Assembly: GCA_001604005.1 (NCBI GenBank)
Contig: LVAM01000010.1
Span: 1 to 64,000 of the forward strand
Source: Clostridiales bacterium Firm_07
GTDB lineage: Bacteria > Bacillota > Clostridia > Oscillospirales > CAG-272
DNA length: 64,000 nucleotides
Reading direction: 5' to 3'
Part shown: piece after piece, positions 43,228 through 53,388 of the stretch
Position numbering within the stretch: the stretch's first letter is position 1
How the letters are laid out: each line of letters opens with the position of its first letter
Made by a program: the position numbers and the translations under genes
Notes under the pieces: generated by a model
Seen by the model: only the letters and a program-made list of their open reading frames with translations
Database searches by the model: none
What the model was told of the DNA's origin: nothing

Positions 43228-45636
43228 ATGCCCTCTTTTGAAAACACCGTGGGAACGCTCTCTCTCCCCCTTATTCCGCTCGGCGGCATCGTGGCGTTTC
43301 CCGATCTCCCTTTTTATCTTGAAGTTTCCGACTCCGCGTCTCTTGCCGCCGTTGCCGCGGCGGGTGAAGGCGAGGGGCTCGTTTTCCTTGTCTCTTTGCG
43401 CGAACCCACCGAAAAAGAATATAAGACCGACGACTTTTGCACCGTCGGCACGTTGGCGAAACTCAACGACGTACAAAAAACCGACGACGGCGTGCGTATG
43501 ACGCTGGGCGGGCTTGTGCGCGCGGAACTGACCGAGATCGAAAAAAGCGGCAACGCGTATTCCGCCCGTGTGATCCCCCACCCCGAGGAGAGCGACGGTT
43601 TTTCCCGCAATCTGCGCGAAGAGGCATTGTTGCGCGAGGGCAAGCGCGCACTTGCCGAAATGGTGAAATTTATGCCCGCTCTCCCCGACGGCATGGCGGC
43701 GAAAGCCAACCGCATCGAAAGCGTGGGCGGTTTTGCCGATTTCGTGGGCGCCAATTTTCTCGTCCGCTTTGAAGACAAGCAAACGGTGCTGGAACAGTTT
43801 GATCCCGCCGAGCGCTTGGAGTGCGCCGTCACGCTGATCCGCGAGGAAACCGAACTGCTGATGTGCGAAATGTCGATCCACAAAGAGGTGCGCGCAAGGC
43901 TTTCTCAAAATCAACGGGAGTATTATCTGCGCGAGCAGATCCGCGTGATCGAAGAAGAACTCGGCGAGGACGGCGACAGCGAGATCGACGAATACGAACG
44001 CCGCATCAAAGAGGCGAAGCTGCCCGAAGAGACCGAGAAAAAACTGCTCAAAGAGAACGAGCGTATGGCGAAAACGCCCTTCGGCTCGGCGGAAGCGAGC
44101 GTACTGCGCAACTATCTGGACGCCTGCCTTGATCTGCCGTGGAACAAGAAAACCACCGACACGCCGGATCTCGCGAAAGCGAAAAAAATCCTGGAAACCG
44201 ACCACGACGGCCTTGACAAGGTGAAAGAGCGAATCCTTGAATTTCTCGCCGTCAAAAAACTGAACCCCGAACTGCGGCATCAGATCATCTGCCTTGTCGG
44301 TCCTCCCGGCGTTGGCAAGACCTCGGTGGCAATGTCCATCGCCCGCGCGATGGGGCGCAAATACGTGCGCGTATCGCTTGGCGGCGTGCGCGACGAGGCC
44401 GATATACGCGGCCATCGCAAAACGTATCTTGGCGCGATGCCCGGACGCATCATCGCCGCGTTGACGCAGGCGGAAGTGGCAAATCCGCTGATCCTGCTTG
44501 ACGAGATCGACAAAATGACGCACGACGCGCACGGCGATCCCTCCTCCGCACTGCTTGAAGTGTTGGACAGCGAACAAAACAAAGCGTTTCGCGACCACTT
44601 CATCGAAGTGCCGTTCGATCTTTCGGACTGTCTCTTTATCGCCACCGCCAACACGTTGGAGGGCGTGCCGCGTCCTCTGATCGACCGTATGGAAGTGATC
44701 GAACTGCACACCTATACGAAAAACGAAAAAATGAGCATCGCCAAGCACCATCTCGTCGGCAAGCAGCGCGAGCGGCACGGACTTTCCGCCGCGCAGCTGC
44801 GCATCGCCGACGGCGCGATCGCCGCGATCATAGACGACTACACCCGCGAGGCGGGCGTGCGCAATCTCGAACGCAAAATTGCCGAGATCTGCCGCAAGGC
44901 CGCGCGGCGCATCGCGGAAGGCGAAGCCGAAAAAGTAACCGTAAACGCGAAAAATCTTGCGGATTTCCTCGGTCCCGCCAAACACTTTGCCGAGAAGATC
45001 GCGTCGCGCGATCTTGTGGGCGTCGTCAACGGACTCGCCTTTACCGAAGCGGGCGGCGATATGCTGCGCGTCGAGGCGCTGGTGATGCCGGGCGATGGCA
45101 AGGTGGAGTTGACCGGCTCGCTTGGTGACGTGATGAAAGAATCGGCGCATATCGCCGTCAGTTATATCCGCGCGCACGCAAGCGAACTGAAAGTGCCGCA
45201 GGATTTTCACAAAAACACCGACATACATATTCACTTTCCCGAAGGCGCCGTGCCGAAAGACGGTCCTTCCGCCGGAGCCGCGATGGTAACGGCGCTGGTC
45301 AGCGCCCTCTCGGGCGTGCCCGTGCGGCACGATCTCGCGATGACGGGAGAAGTGACGCTGACAGGCAACGTACTTGCCATCGGGGGACTGCGTGAAAAAA
45401 CGATGGCGGCGGTGACCGCGGGCGTGAAAACCGTCCTGATCCCCGCCGACAATATGCGCGATCTCGTCGACATCGACGCGGGCGCGCGGGCGGCGCTCGA
45501 CATCAAGCCCTGCTCGTCGGTGGACGAAGTGCTCTCTCTTGCGCTCGTCGGCAAAAGGACCGCGCGCCCGGCGCTGACGACGCGCCCCCTCTCCCATATC
45601 GGCGTAGGCGCCGCCGGAGGCCGCGATGGCGTCTGA
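43228..45636 (+). CDS. lon: ATP-dependent protease Lon
   Basis: [68 protein letters not shown] (Ser) and [10 protein letters not shown] (Lys). Own promoter TATAAT 43184-43189. Confidence 0.98.
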   Translation: MPSFENTVGTLSLPLIPLGGIVAFPDLPFYLEVSDSASLAAVAAAGEGEGLVFLVSLREPTEKEYKTDDFCTVGTLAKLNDVQKTDDGVRMTLGGLVRAELTEIEKSGNAYSARVIPHPEESDGFSRNLREEALLREGKRALAEMVKFMPALPDGMAAKANRIESVGGFADFVGANFLVRFEDKQTVLEQFDPAERLECAVTLIREETELLMCEMSIHKEVRARLSQNQREYYLREQIRVIEEELGEDGDSEIDEYERRIKEAKLPEETEKKLLKENERMAKTPFGSAEASVLRNYLDACLDLPWNKKTTDTPDLAKAKKILETDHDGLDKVKERILEFLAVKKLNPELRHQIICLVGPPGVGKTSVAMSIARAMGRKYVRVSLGGVRDEADIRGHRKTYLGAMPGRIIAALTQAEVANPLILLDEIDKMTHDAHGDPSSALLEVLDSEQNKAFRDHFIEVPFDLSDCLFIATANTLEGVPRPLIDRMEVIELHTYTKNEKMSIAKHHLVGKQRERHGLSAAQLRIADGAIAAIIDDYTREAGVRNLERKIAEICRKAARRIAEGEAEKVTVNAKNLADFLGPAKHFAEKIASRDLVGVVNGLAFTEAGGDMLRVEALVMPGDGKVELTGSLGDVMKESAHIAVSYIRAHASELKVPQDFHKNTDIHIHFPEGAVPKDGPSAGAAMVTALVSALSGVPVRHDLAMTGEVTLTGNVLAIGGLREKTMAAVTAGVKTVLIPADNMRDLVDIDAGARAALDIKPCSSVDEVLSLALVGKRTARPALTTRPLSHIGVGAAGGRDGV

Positions 45637-46228
45637 TCTCACGTTTTCCGAGGCGCGCCTTGCCGTCAGCGCGGGCGACGCGCGACAGTTTCCCGCCTCG
45701 CCCGTGCCGCAGATCGCCCTTTCGGGGCGTTCGAACGTGGGCAAAAGTTCGCTCATCAACAAAATACTCGGCAGAAAGGCCTTGGCGCGCGTGAGCGGCG
45801 CGCCCGGCAAGACCGTTACCGTTAACTTTTACGACGTGAACGGCAAGTTTTATCTCGTGGATCTGCCCGGTTACGGCTTTGCGAAACGCCCCGCCGCCGA
45901 AAAGGCGAAGTGGTCGGCGCTGACCGACGGCTATTTTACCAAAAATCGCAACATCGACCGCGTGCGTCTGGTTCTCCAACTCGTCGATCTCAAAGTCGGC
46001 GTGACGCGCGACGACGAAATGATGCTCTCTTTTCTGTCGGCGGCGCACATTCCCTTTCTCGTCGTCGCCACAAAGACCGACAAGCTCGGAGTCACGGCAA
46101 AAAGCGCGGCGCTTGCCGCGCTCGCCGCGCACCCCGCCCTTGACGGGGCAAAGATCATTCCCTTTTCCGCGCTGACGGGAGAGGGCAAAAGCGAAGTGCT
46201 CGGCGCGATCCTTTCCGCCGCAAAATAA
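45626..46228 (+). CDS. ysxC: Ribosome biogenesis GTPase YsxC/EngB
   Basis: QIALSGRSNVGKSSLINKILGRKALARVSGAPGKTVTVNFYDVNGKFYLVDLPGYGFAK. Confidence 0.96.
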   Translation: MASDLTFSEARLAVSAGDARQFPASPVPQIALSGRSNVGKSSLINKILGRKALARVSGAPGKTVTVNFYDVNGKFYLVDLPGYGFAKRPAAEKAKWSALTDGYFTKNRNIDRVRLVLQLVDLKVGVTRDDEMMLSFLSAAHIPFLVVATKTDKLGVTAKSAALAALAAHPALDGAKIIPFSALTGEGKSEVLGAILSAAK

Positions 46229-46238
46229 AGGAGAAACT

Positions 46239-47534
46239 ATGCTCTATCCGCATCTTGGTATCAATAAAGAAGGTCACCTCACCGTGGGGGGGCTTGACGC
46301 CGTCGCGCTCGCAAAAGAGTACGGCACGCCGCTTTATCTCCTTGACGAAGACGTGATCCGCGAAAACTGCCGCACCTATCGCGCGGCGGCAAAAGCGGCT
46401 TTCGGGGAGAACGCCAAAATTCTGTACGCCTCCAAAGCCCTCTCCTACAAGGGAATTTACCGCCTGATGGCAGAGGAGGGCCTTGGCGTGGATTGCGTTT
46501 CCTGCGGCGAGATCCGCACTGCCGTGGCGGCGGGTATGCCCGCCGCGAACATCTATTTTCACGGCAACAACAAGACCGACGAAGATTTGCGCACCGCGCT
46601 CTCGCTCGGCGTGGGCAGGATCGTGGTGGATAACGAAGACGAACTGCGCGCTCTTTCCGCCATCGCCGAGGAAATGAAAAAGCGGCAATGTATTCTGCTG
46701 CGCATCACGCCCGGCATCGATCCGCACACCCACCGCGCCGTCAACACGGGGCGCGTGGATTCCAAGTTCGGCAGCGCCATCGCCACGGGACAAGCCGCCG
46801 CCATCACGAAAGAGGCGCTGACCTTGCCCGGTGTGGCGCTTGTCGGCTATCACTGCCATATCGGTTCGCAGATCTTTGACGCCGAGCCGTTTCTCGACGC
46901 CGCGCGTATGATGCTCGATTTCGCGGGAGCGATACACGACGAGACGGGTTTTCCCCCGACGGAACTGAACCTCGGCGGCGGTTTCGGCGTGCCGTACACG
47001 GCGACCGATCCCGTCCCTTCGTATCCCGATATGATCGCGGCGCTCGGCAAAGTCTTCGACGAAAAGATCAAAGAGCACGGTCTGCCCGCGCCCGCCGTGC
47101 GATTGGAACCCGGCCGTTCGCTCGTCGCGGCGGCGGGCGTGACGCTCTACACGGTCGGCGCCGTGAAAGAGATCCCCGGTTTCAAGACCTATATCTCGGT
47201 GGACGGCGGTATGCCCGACAACCCGCGCTACGCGCTCTACCACTCGCAATATACCGCCTTGATCGCAAACCGCGCCGACGCGGCGTCGGAGCTGACCGCC
47301 ACACTGGCGGGCAGGTGCTGTGAGTCGGGCGACCTGCTGGGCGAAGATATGCGCATCGCCCGCGCCGCGCGCGGCGACGTTCTCGCGGTGCTGACGACCG
47401 GCGCCTATAACTATTCGATGGCTTCCAACTACAACCGCATCCCGCGGCCGCCCATCGTGGCGATCTCGGGCGAAAACGCCCGCCTTGCCGTGCGGCGCGA
47501 AAGCTTTGAAGACCTGATGCGCAACGAGCTATAA
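46239..47534 (+). CDS. lysA: Diaminopimelate decarboxylase
   Basis: YASKALSYKGIYRLMAEEGLGVDCVSCGEI, GYHCHIGSQI, LNLGGGFGVPY, GRCCESGDLLGED. Confidence 0.97.
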   Translation: MLYPHLGINKEGHLTVGGLDAVALAKEYGTPLYLLDEDVIRENCRTYRAAAKAAFGENAKILYASKALSYKGIYRLMAEEGLGVDCVSCGEIRTAVAAGMPAANIYFHGNNKTDEDLRTALSLGVGRIVVDNEDELRALSAIAEEMKKRQCILLRITPGIDPHTHRAVNTGRVDSKFGSAIATGQAAAITKEALTLPGVALVGYHCHIGSQIFDAEPFLDAARMMLDFAGAIHDETGFPPTELNLGGGFGVPYTATDPVPSYPDMIAALGKVFDEKIKEHGLPAPAVRLEPGRSLVAAAGVTLYTVGAVKEIPGFKTYISVDGGMPDNPRYALYHSQYTALIANRADAASELTATLAGRCCESGDLLGEDMRIARAARGDVLAVLTTGAYNYSMASNYNRIPRPPIVAISGENARLAVRRESFEDLMRNEL

Positions 47535-47552
47535 TTTCCCGGAGGGTTCTCT

Positions 47553-48248
47553 ATGTTTCGTTTTTTCCTCGGCGGCGGCGATCTCTACACCTATCTGATC
47601 TCGCTCTTGCTCTCGCTCCCCGCCATTCTCTTTTCGCTCTCGCTCCACGAGGCGGCGCACGCCGGAACGGCGTTCCTTCTCGGTGATCCAACCGCGAAAT
47701 ACGCGGGGCGCATTTCGCTCAATCCGATGCGGCACCTCAACCCCGCCGGATTTGTGTGTATGCTGCTTGCCGGTTTCGGCTGGGCGAACCCCGTGCCGAT
47801 CAACAGCCGCTATTTCAAGAATCCCCGCCGCGACGTCGCGCTGACCGCGCTGGCGGGACCGCTTTCCAACCTGCTTCTTGCCGTTCTTTTTCTCTTGCTT
47901 CTTCGCTTCGTCGGTTTCGGGTGGCTTTGGCAAAAGAGCTACGCTTCCGAATTCGGCTCGCAAATGGCATATTTTTTCGTACTGTTTCTCTATCTCACCG
48001 CACGAATGAACGTTACCCTCGCGGTTTTCAATCTCCTGCCCCTGCCGCCGCTTGACGGATTTCGCATCTGCGGTCTCTTTCTCTCCCCCGCGCTGTATTT
48101 CAAAATCGCGCAAAAAGAGCGCGTCATCTCGCTTGTCGTGATGATCCTGCTCCTCTTCGGTCCGCTTTCAAGCGGCATTTCGTGGGTTTCCACCGCGCTC
48201 CTGCGGCTTCTCTTCCGGCTTGTCGGTATGGGAGGATTTCTGATTTGA
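47553..48248 (+). CDS. Site-2 protease family (M50) membrane protein
   Basis: LFSLSLHEAAHAGTAFLLGD (HExxH-like HEAAH), AGRISLNPMRHLNPAG, AVFNLLPLPPLDGFRI. Confidence 0.93.
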   Translation: MFRFFLGGGDLYTYLISLLLSLPAILFSLSLHEAAHAGTAFLLGDPTAKYAGRISLNPMRHLNPAGFVCMLLAGFGWANPVPINSRYFKNPRRDVALTALAGPLSNLLLAVLFLLLLRFVGFGWLWQKSYASEFGSQMAYFFVLFLYLTARMNVTLAVFNLLPLPPLDGFRICGLFLSPALYFKIAQKERVISLVVMILLLFGPLSSGISWVSTALLRLLFRLVGMGGFLI

Positions 48249-48261
48249 CAAAGGAGTTCCT

Positions 48262-49047
48262 ATGGAAAATATGACCTATCGGCTCTCGGATTTCGAGGGA
48301 CCGCTCGATCTGCTTCTCGCGCTGATCGAAAAAAACAAACTGAATATCCTCGATATTCCGATCGCGCTCATTTGCGATCAATATCTGGAATTTCTCGAAA
48401 ACGCGCGGGCGATGGATATGGATATCGCCACCGATTTTCTCAATATGGCAAGCAAACTGATGGTGTGGAAAAGCGAAATGCTCTTGCCGCACGAGGACGA
48501 GGGCGCCGAAAAGCCCCCGCGTTTCGATCTTTCCGACATTCTTATCCGTCACCAACACGCAAAAGAGGTCGTGCCGAAACTTTTTCCGCTGTACGCGTAT
48601 TTCGGGGGGCGTTGCGTCAAGGATACCGACGAGATCTCGCCCGACAAAACTTTCGTGGCGGAACAAAAGATCACCGACCTTCTCGCCGCGGTGCGGCGCG
48701 TCAACTCCTATCGGGACACCATTGAAAACGCAAAGACCGCTTTCGTGCCGATGGTCAGCAAACCGATCGTTCCGGTAGAGGGCAAGATCGTGTCCATTCT
48801 CGAAACCCTGCACCTCTTCGGCACGGCTACCTTGCGCGATCTGCTCTCGAACGAGCCGACGCTTGCCGATCTTATCGCCTCGTTTATGGGTGTATTGGAA
48901 CTCATCAAACTGCGCCGGATCCTGATTGAAGAAGGCGACGAAAACGCCGAGAACTCGGTGCACGGAGAAGGCACCTGCTTCTTCATCAACCCCGACGCCC
49001 CGGCGGAAGACGCCGAAGCCGACGCGACCGTTCTTTCAAAGGAGTAA
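48262..49047 (+). CDS. scpA: Segregation and condensation protein A
   Basis: YRLSDFEGPLDLLLALIEKNKLNILDIPIALICDQYLEFL. Confidence 0.95.
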   Translation: MENMTYRLSDFEGPLDLLLALIEKNKLNILDIPIALICDQYLEFLENARAMDMDIATDFLNMASKLMVWKSEMLLPHEDEGAEKPPRFDLSDILIRHQHAKEVVPKLFPLYAYFGGRCVKDTDEISPDKTFVAEQKITDLLAAVRRVNSYRDTIENAKTAFVPMVSKPIVPVEGKIVSILETLHLFGTATLRDLLSNEPTLADLIASFMGVLELIKLRRILIEEGDENAENSVHGEGTCFFINPDAPAEDAEADATVLSKE

Positions 49048-49050
49048 ACT

Positions 49051-49665
49051 ATGGAAACCGAAAACACGTTGCAACCGATCAAGGACGTTGAGAGCTGCAT
49101 TGAGGCGATCGTTTTTGCCGCGGGCTATCCGATGCCCTATCAAAAACTCTCCGAGGTGATCGGCGTGGGCGTGCGGGAGATCAAAAAATTCTGCGCGCGC
49201 ATCGCGAAACGCTATGAATCGGACAGTACCGGACTGCTCTTTTTGCAGTTTCCCGATTCCTGTCAATTCTGCACCAAAGAGCAATACGGTCCGTATATCC
49301 GCGAAGCGCTGAACGTGCGGCGCGGCGGCAATCTCTCTTCCGCCTCGATGGAAGTGCTGGCGGTGGTCGCCTACAATCAGCCCGTTACCCGCGCCTTTAT
49401 CGACGCCGTGCGCGGCGTGGACAGCAGTTACGCCGTCAACTCTCTGATCGACAAGGAACTCATCGCCGCCACGGGCAGACTTGACGCGCCCGGCAGACCG
49501 CTCCTTTATGGCACGACCGAAAAATTTTTGCGCGTCTTCGGGCTCTCGACGCTTGACGATCTCCCCAAAACCGAGACCGTGCTCCCCCCCAACACGCTGA
49601 CCGATCAACTTGCCATCGAAGTGGACGCCAAAGAGGCACCGCAACAAGAGGACGCCGAGGACTGA
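49051..49665 (+). CDS. scpB: Segregation and condensation protein B
   Basis: SASMEVLAVVAYNQPVTRAFIDAVRGVDSSYAVNSLIDKELIAATGRLDAPGRPLLYGTTEKFLRVFGL. Confidence 0.96.
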   Translation: METENTLQPIKDVESCIEAIVFAAGYPMPYQKLSEVIGVGVREIKKFCARIAKRYESDSTGLLFLQFPDSCQFCTKEQYGPYIREALNVRRGGNLSSASMEVLAVVAYNQPVTRAFIDAVRGVDSSYAVNSLIDKELIAATGRLDAPGRPLLYGTTEKFLRVFGLSTLDDLPKTETVLPPNTLTDQLAIEVDAKEAPQQEDAED

Positions 49666-49695
49666 CGCCCACCCCACAGAAAGGAGGAAAACACC

Positions 49696-50376
49696 GTGCC
49701 CGTCGCGCTTTTCGTGCTTGCCGGCATCTTTGTCTTTTTTCTCCTTCTTCTCTCCCTGCGCATAAAACTCATTTTCACCGTGCGCGAGGAAATGCGCGTC
49801 ACGCTTGCGCTCCTTTGCTTCCGTTTCTCGCTTTTTCCCCGCAAAATAACGCCGCGAAAGGCGCTTCGCAAATACAGAAAAGAACGGCGAAAATCGGCGA
49901 AAAAGGAGAAGAAAAAAGCCCCGACGGGGCACGCGGTCGGAAAGGAAAAAACGGCCGAAAAATCCGAAAAAGCAAGTTTGCTTGAAAAAATCGCGGGGCT
50001 CCGCGCCGTACTTGCCCTGCTGGTGCGAAAAACGGGCAAACACCTGCATTTAAGAACGGCAAAACTGCATATCGCCGTCGCCACGGGCGACGCCGCCTCC
50101 ACGGCGATCCTTTGCGGCGCGGTATCGCAATCCGTGGCGTATATCCTCGCCCTGCTCGATCGCGTGACGAACCTGCACACCAAACCGCGCGAGGTTTCGG
50201 TCTTTCCCGATTATCTTTCGGACAAAAGCCGCGTGGATATCCGTTTTGTGTTTTCCCTGCGCGTCGCGGGGGCATTTGCATTGCTTTTTTCCTTTGTCCT
50301 TGCATATCTGCGGACGAAGGCGCAAAATAAAAGAAAAACCCGCCGCTCTCAAAAGGCGGCAGAAAGGAACTCATAA
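49696..50376 (+). CDS. DUF2953-like membrane protein
   Basis: N-terminal TM, KLHIAVATGDAASTAILCGAVSQSVAYILALL, immediately upstream of gerW/ytfJ. Confidence 0.75.
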   Translation: MPVALFVLAGIFVFFLLLLSLRIKLIFTVREEMRVTLALLCFRFSLFPRKITPRKALRKYRKERRKSAKKEKKKAPTGHAVGKEKTAEKSEKASLLEKIAGLRAVLALLVRKTGKHLHLRTAKLHIAVATGDAASTAILCGAVSQSVAYILALLDRVTNLHTKPREVSVFPDYLSDKSRVDIRFVFSLRVAGAFALLFSFVLAYLRTKAQNKRKTRRSQKAAERNS

Positions 50377-50852
50377 TGGCAGAAGAAAACAAACTGCAAG
50401 ACCTGATCCGCACGTCGCTGGAAAGCATTCGCTCGATGGTGGACGCCAACACCGTGGTCGGCACGCCGATCGAAACGCTCGCGGGCACGACCGTCATACC
50501 GATCTCCAAGATCTCGGTGGGATACGCGGGAGGCGGTCTTGATTTCAACGGCAAAAACGAAACGCCCAAAAACTTCGGCGGAGGCGGCGGAACCGGTCTC
50601 TCGGTACAGCCCGTCGGTCTTCTCTGCGTGCACGCGGACGGCAGTGTGGAACTGATCCCGCTCGGCAAAGACGGCGAGGCCGATCCCGTGGAGCGCATCG
50701 CGGGGCTCATTGACAAAGCGCCCGACATCGCCGCAAAGATCAAAGGGCTTTTCGGCGGCAAAAAGAAAAAGAAGAAAAAAGACGAAGACTTTGAAGCGGT
50801 GAGCGACGCCGCCGTCAAAGCCGCCGACTTTGACAAACCGACAGAAGACTGA
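50376..50852 (+). CDS. ytfJ: GerW/YtfJ sporulation-family protein
   Basis: SMVDANTVVGTPIETLAGTTVIPISKISVGYAGGGLDF...GGGGGTGLSVQPVGLLCVHADGSVELIPL. Confidence 0.93.
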   Translation: MAEENKLQDLIRTSLESIRSMVDANTVVGTPIETLAGTTVIPISKISVGYAGGGLDFNGKNETPKNFGGGGGTGLSVQPVGLLCVHADGSVELIPLGKDGEADPVERIAGLIDKAPDIAAKIKGLFGGKKKKKKKDEDFEAVSDAAVKAADFDKPTED

Positions 50853-50888
50853 TCGGCATAAAAACGAAAGATACCCTCATATATTCTC

Positions 50889-52100
50889 TTGATTTGCTAT
50901 GCAAACGCTTTGTCCATGCAAACGGGGGTGTTTTTCGTGTGCAAAAAGAAACTCGGCGCACTTTTGCTTGCGCTTTGCTGTCTTGTTTCTTGCGTGCGGC
51001 TTTTTCCGCTTCGCGTGCGCGCGGCGGGCGCCGCTGCGGTTTTGCCGGCAAGCGACGCCGCGCCCGTGCCTTTACCACCGCTCTCCGCCGCCTCGGCGAT
51101 CCTCTGCGACGGCGTATCCGGCGTATCTCTTGCCGAGAAAAACGCCGACGCGCGCTTGCCGATGGCAAGCACCACGAAAATTATGACGGGGCTTCTTGCC
51201 ATAGAACGCCTCTCCCCCGACGCCGAGATCACCGTGCCGCCGCAAGCGGTCGGCATTGAGGGCTCCTCGGTTTATCTTTTCGCGGGCGAGCGCATTTCGG
51301 TGCGCACGCTCCTTTACGCGCTTCTCCTCTCCTCCGCAAACGACGCCGCCGTGGCGCTTGCCCTGACGGTTTCGGGCAGCGTGGAGGCTTTTGCCGACTT
51401 GATGAACGCGAGAGGTGCGGAGTTGGGGCTGACAAACACCCGTTTCGTCAACCCGCACGGTCTGCCGGAGGACGCGCACTATACCACGGCGCGCGATCTT
51501 GCGCGCCTTAGTTGCGCGGCGCTTTGTAACCCGCTTTTTGCCGAGATCGTCGCCACAAAGCGTTACACCGCGCCGCAAGAAGGAACGGACGGCACGCGGC
51601 TGTTTCTCAACCACAACAAACTGCTGCGCACCTACGAGGGCGCACTGGGCGTGAAAACGGGATTTACCAAAAAAAGCGGGCGCTGTCTTGTCAGCGCGGC
51701 GCGGCGCGACGGGTTGTTGCTTGTCTGTGTGACCCTGAACGCGCCCGACGACTGGCGCGACCACGCCGCGCTCCTTGATTTTGGATTTGCCAACTACAAA
51801 GCGTTTTCCCCCTTGGTGGAGTCTTTTTCGCTTCCCGTTGTCGGGGGAAAAGGCGACGTCGTTTCGGTGCGCGCGGCAGACACGCCTTCGATCCTCTTTC
51901 CCGCCGCGCACGGGGAGATCACGGTCAAACTTTTCGCGCCGCGCTTTCTGTTTGCGCCCGTCGCGGCGGGAGACGAAGTCGGAAGCGCGGAATTTTTCGA
52001 GGACGGAAAACCGCTTTTTACGATCTCGCTTACAGCGGAAAATACGATAGAAAAGGAAAATACCGTCGGATTTTTCCGGCGCTTTTTCCGCCGACGATAA
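50889..52100 (+). CDS. D-alanyl-D-alanine carboxypeptidase (DacF-like); start uncertain
   Basis: LPMASTTKIMTGLLAIE (SxxK), SSANDAAVALA (SxN), LGVKTGFTKKSGRC (KTG). Confidence 0.94.
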   Translation: MICYANALSMQTGVFFVCKKKLGALLLALCCLVSCVRLFPLRVRAAGAAAVLPASDAAPVPLPPLSAASAILCDGVSGVSLAEKNADARLPMASTTKIMTGLLAIERLSPDAEITVPPQAVGIEGSSVYLFAGERISVRTLLYALLLSSANDAAVALALTVSGSVEAFADLMNARGAELGLTNTRFVNPHGLPEDAHYTTARDLARLSCAALCNPLFAEIVATKRYTAPQEGTDGTRLFLNHNKLLRTYEGALGVKTGFTKKSGRCLVSAARRDGLLLVCVTLNAPDDWRDHAALLDFGFANYKAFSPLVESFSLPVVGGKGDVVSVRAADTPSILFPAAHGEITVKLFAPRFLFAPVAAGDEVGSAEFFEDGKPLFTISLTAENTIEKENTVGFFRRFFRRR

Positions 52101-52113
52101 AGGATATTATACA

Positions 52114-52851
52114 ATGGAAGAAATTCGTTTGCAAAAGTGGTTTACCGATTGCGGCGTACTCTCGCGGCGCGCCGCGGAAGAAGAGATACGCGCGGGACGC
52201 GTTCAGGTCAACGGCGCGACGGCAACGATCGGACAGAAGATCGCCCCCGGCGTCGACGTCGTTCTCTTTCGCGGCAAGCCCGTCACGCCGAAAAGTGCGC
52301 CGCACCGCTATCTGATGCTCAACAAACCGCGCGGATACGTGACCACGATGCACGACGAAAAAGGGCGCCCGACCGCCGCGCAACTCTTATCCTCTCTCGG
52401 CACGCGCCTTTACCCCGTGGGACGGCTGGATATGAATTCCGAAGGGCTTTTGCTCTTTACCGACGACGGGGCGTTCACCGAACGCCTGACGCACCCGCGC
52501 CACGACGTTCCGAAGATCTACGCGGTGACCGTTCAAGGCGCCGTCCATCCCGACGCGATCGCGCGCCTTCGCGAGCCGTTTTTGCTGGACGGATACCGAA
52601 CGCGCCCCGCGCGCGTGACGTCGCGCGCGTCAGGAGACGACACTCTGCTTGAAATCGAACTTTACGAGGGCAGAAACCGCCAAATACGCCGTATGTGCCG
52701 CGCGTGCGGGCTTACGGTCCTGCGCCTTGTGCGCGTGGCGATCGGCAAGGTGCGTCTCGGAGATCTTGAAATCGGCAAATTCCGCGACCTCACGCCCGCG
52801 GAAGTCCGCTATTTGAAAGGAAACGAAAATGATACAGGTACAACCGATTGA
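52114..52851 (+). CDS. RsuA/RluB-family 23S/16S rRNA pseudouridine synthase
   Basis: S4 domain RLQKWFTDCGVLSRRAAEEEIRAGRVQVNG; LYPVGRLDMNSEGLLLFTDDG. Confidence 0.95.
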   Translation: MEEIRLQKWFTDCGVLSRRAAEEEIRAGRVQVNGATATIGQKIAPGVDVVLFRGKPVTPKSAPHRYLMLNKPRGYVTTMHDEKGRPTAAQLLSSLGTRLYPVGRLDMNSEGLLLFTDDGAFTERLTHPRHDVPKIYAVTVQGAVHPDAIARLREPFLLDGYRTRPARVTSRASGDDTLLEIELYEGRNRQIRRMCRACGLTVLRLVRVAIGKVRLGDLEIGKFRDLTPAEVRYLKGNENDTGTTD

Positions 52852-53221
52852 AAATAAAGATGAGCAAAAAGCGCTGTGCGCTCTTTGCCGCGCGGACTTT
52901 CTCCCCGACGCGCTTGCCTACCGCGCGCTGGACGACGCGGGAAACGTGACCGGCATTTGTCAATTCTTTCTCGACGACAAGGGCGGGCATATCACGCATA
53001 TCGCCGCGCCCCAAGGCAAAGACGACGCCGACACGCTGTTTCTGCTCGGACGCTCGGCGCTCAATTTTATGGATCTGTGCGGCGCAAAGACGGCGTTTTT
53101 TGAAGGGGACGGGCTTTCGCGCGAACTTCTTCTCCGCATCGGGTTTACAACGAAAACCGAGATACCAAGCGTTTCCCTGGAAGGCTTTTTTACGCACCCG
53201 TGTCAGCACCACGCACATTAA
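52829..53221 (+). CDS. Small GNAT-like hypothetical protein
   Basis: 130 aa, overlaps rluB 3' end; ITHIAAPQGKDDADTLFLLGRSALNFMDLCGAKTAFFEGDGLSRELLLRIGF resembles the GNAT C-terminal half. Confidence 0.45.
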   Translation: MIQVQPIENKDEQKALCALCRADFLPDALAYRALDDAGNVTGICQFFLDDKGGHITHIAAPQGKDDADTLFLLGRSALNFMDLCGAKTAFFEGDGLSRELLLRIGFTTKTEIPSVSLEGFFTHPCQHHAH

Positions 53222-53232
53222 GCCGCATATAT

Positions 53233-53239
53233 TGTCGAA
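53233..53239 (+). promoter_or_regulatory. Possible 0A box upstream of spo0A
   Basis: Exact TGTCGAA; 150 bp upstream of the spo0A ATG. A single 7-mer may be chance. Confidence 0.3.
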
Positions 53240-53249
53240 AAAACGCAAA

Positions 53250-53298
53250 ACAAAACGACGGTTGGTAATTTTTACCAAATATGCCGTCGTTTTTTTGT
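53250..53298 (+). terminator. Terminator-like hairpin upstream of spo0A
   Basis: AAAACGACGG...TTGGTAA-tttt-TACCAA...CCGTCGTTTTTTTG. Confidence 0.7.
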
Positions 53299-53388
53299 GG
53301 CAAATTTTATGTTGGAAATGCTTGTAATTTTTGGAAAAATATGGTAATATAGTGACAGCAACAACAAATGCAACGGAGGAAATGAAAA

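Noticed and set aside
42832-45810. 992-aa minus ORF opposite lon
   Set aside because: Antisense shadow of lon; covers the ncRNA and two promoters; no recognisable domain.
52829-53221. Considered a toxin or sporulation regulator upstream of spo0A
   Set aside because: Sequence looks like a degenerate/small GNAT-type protein; no supporting motif for other roles.
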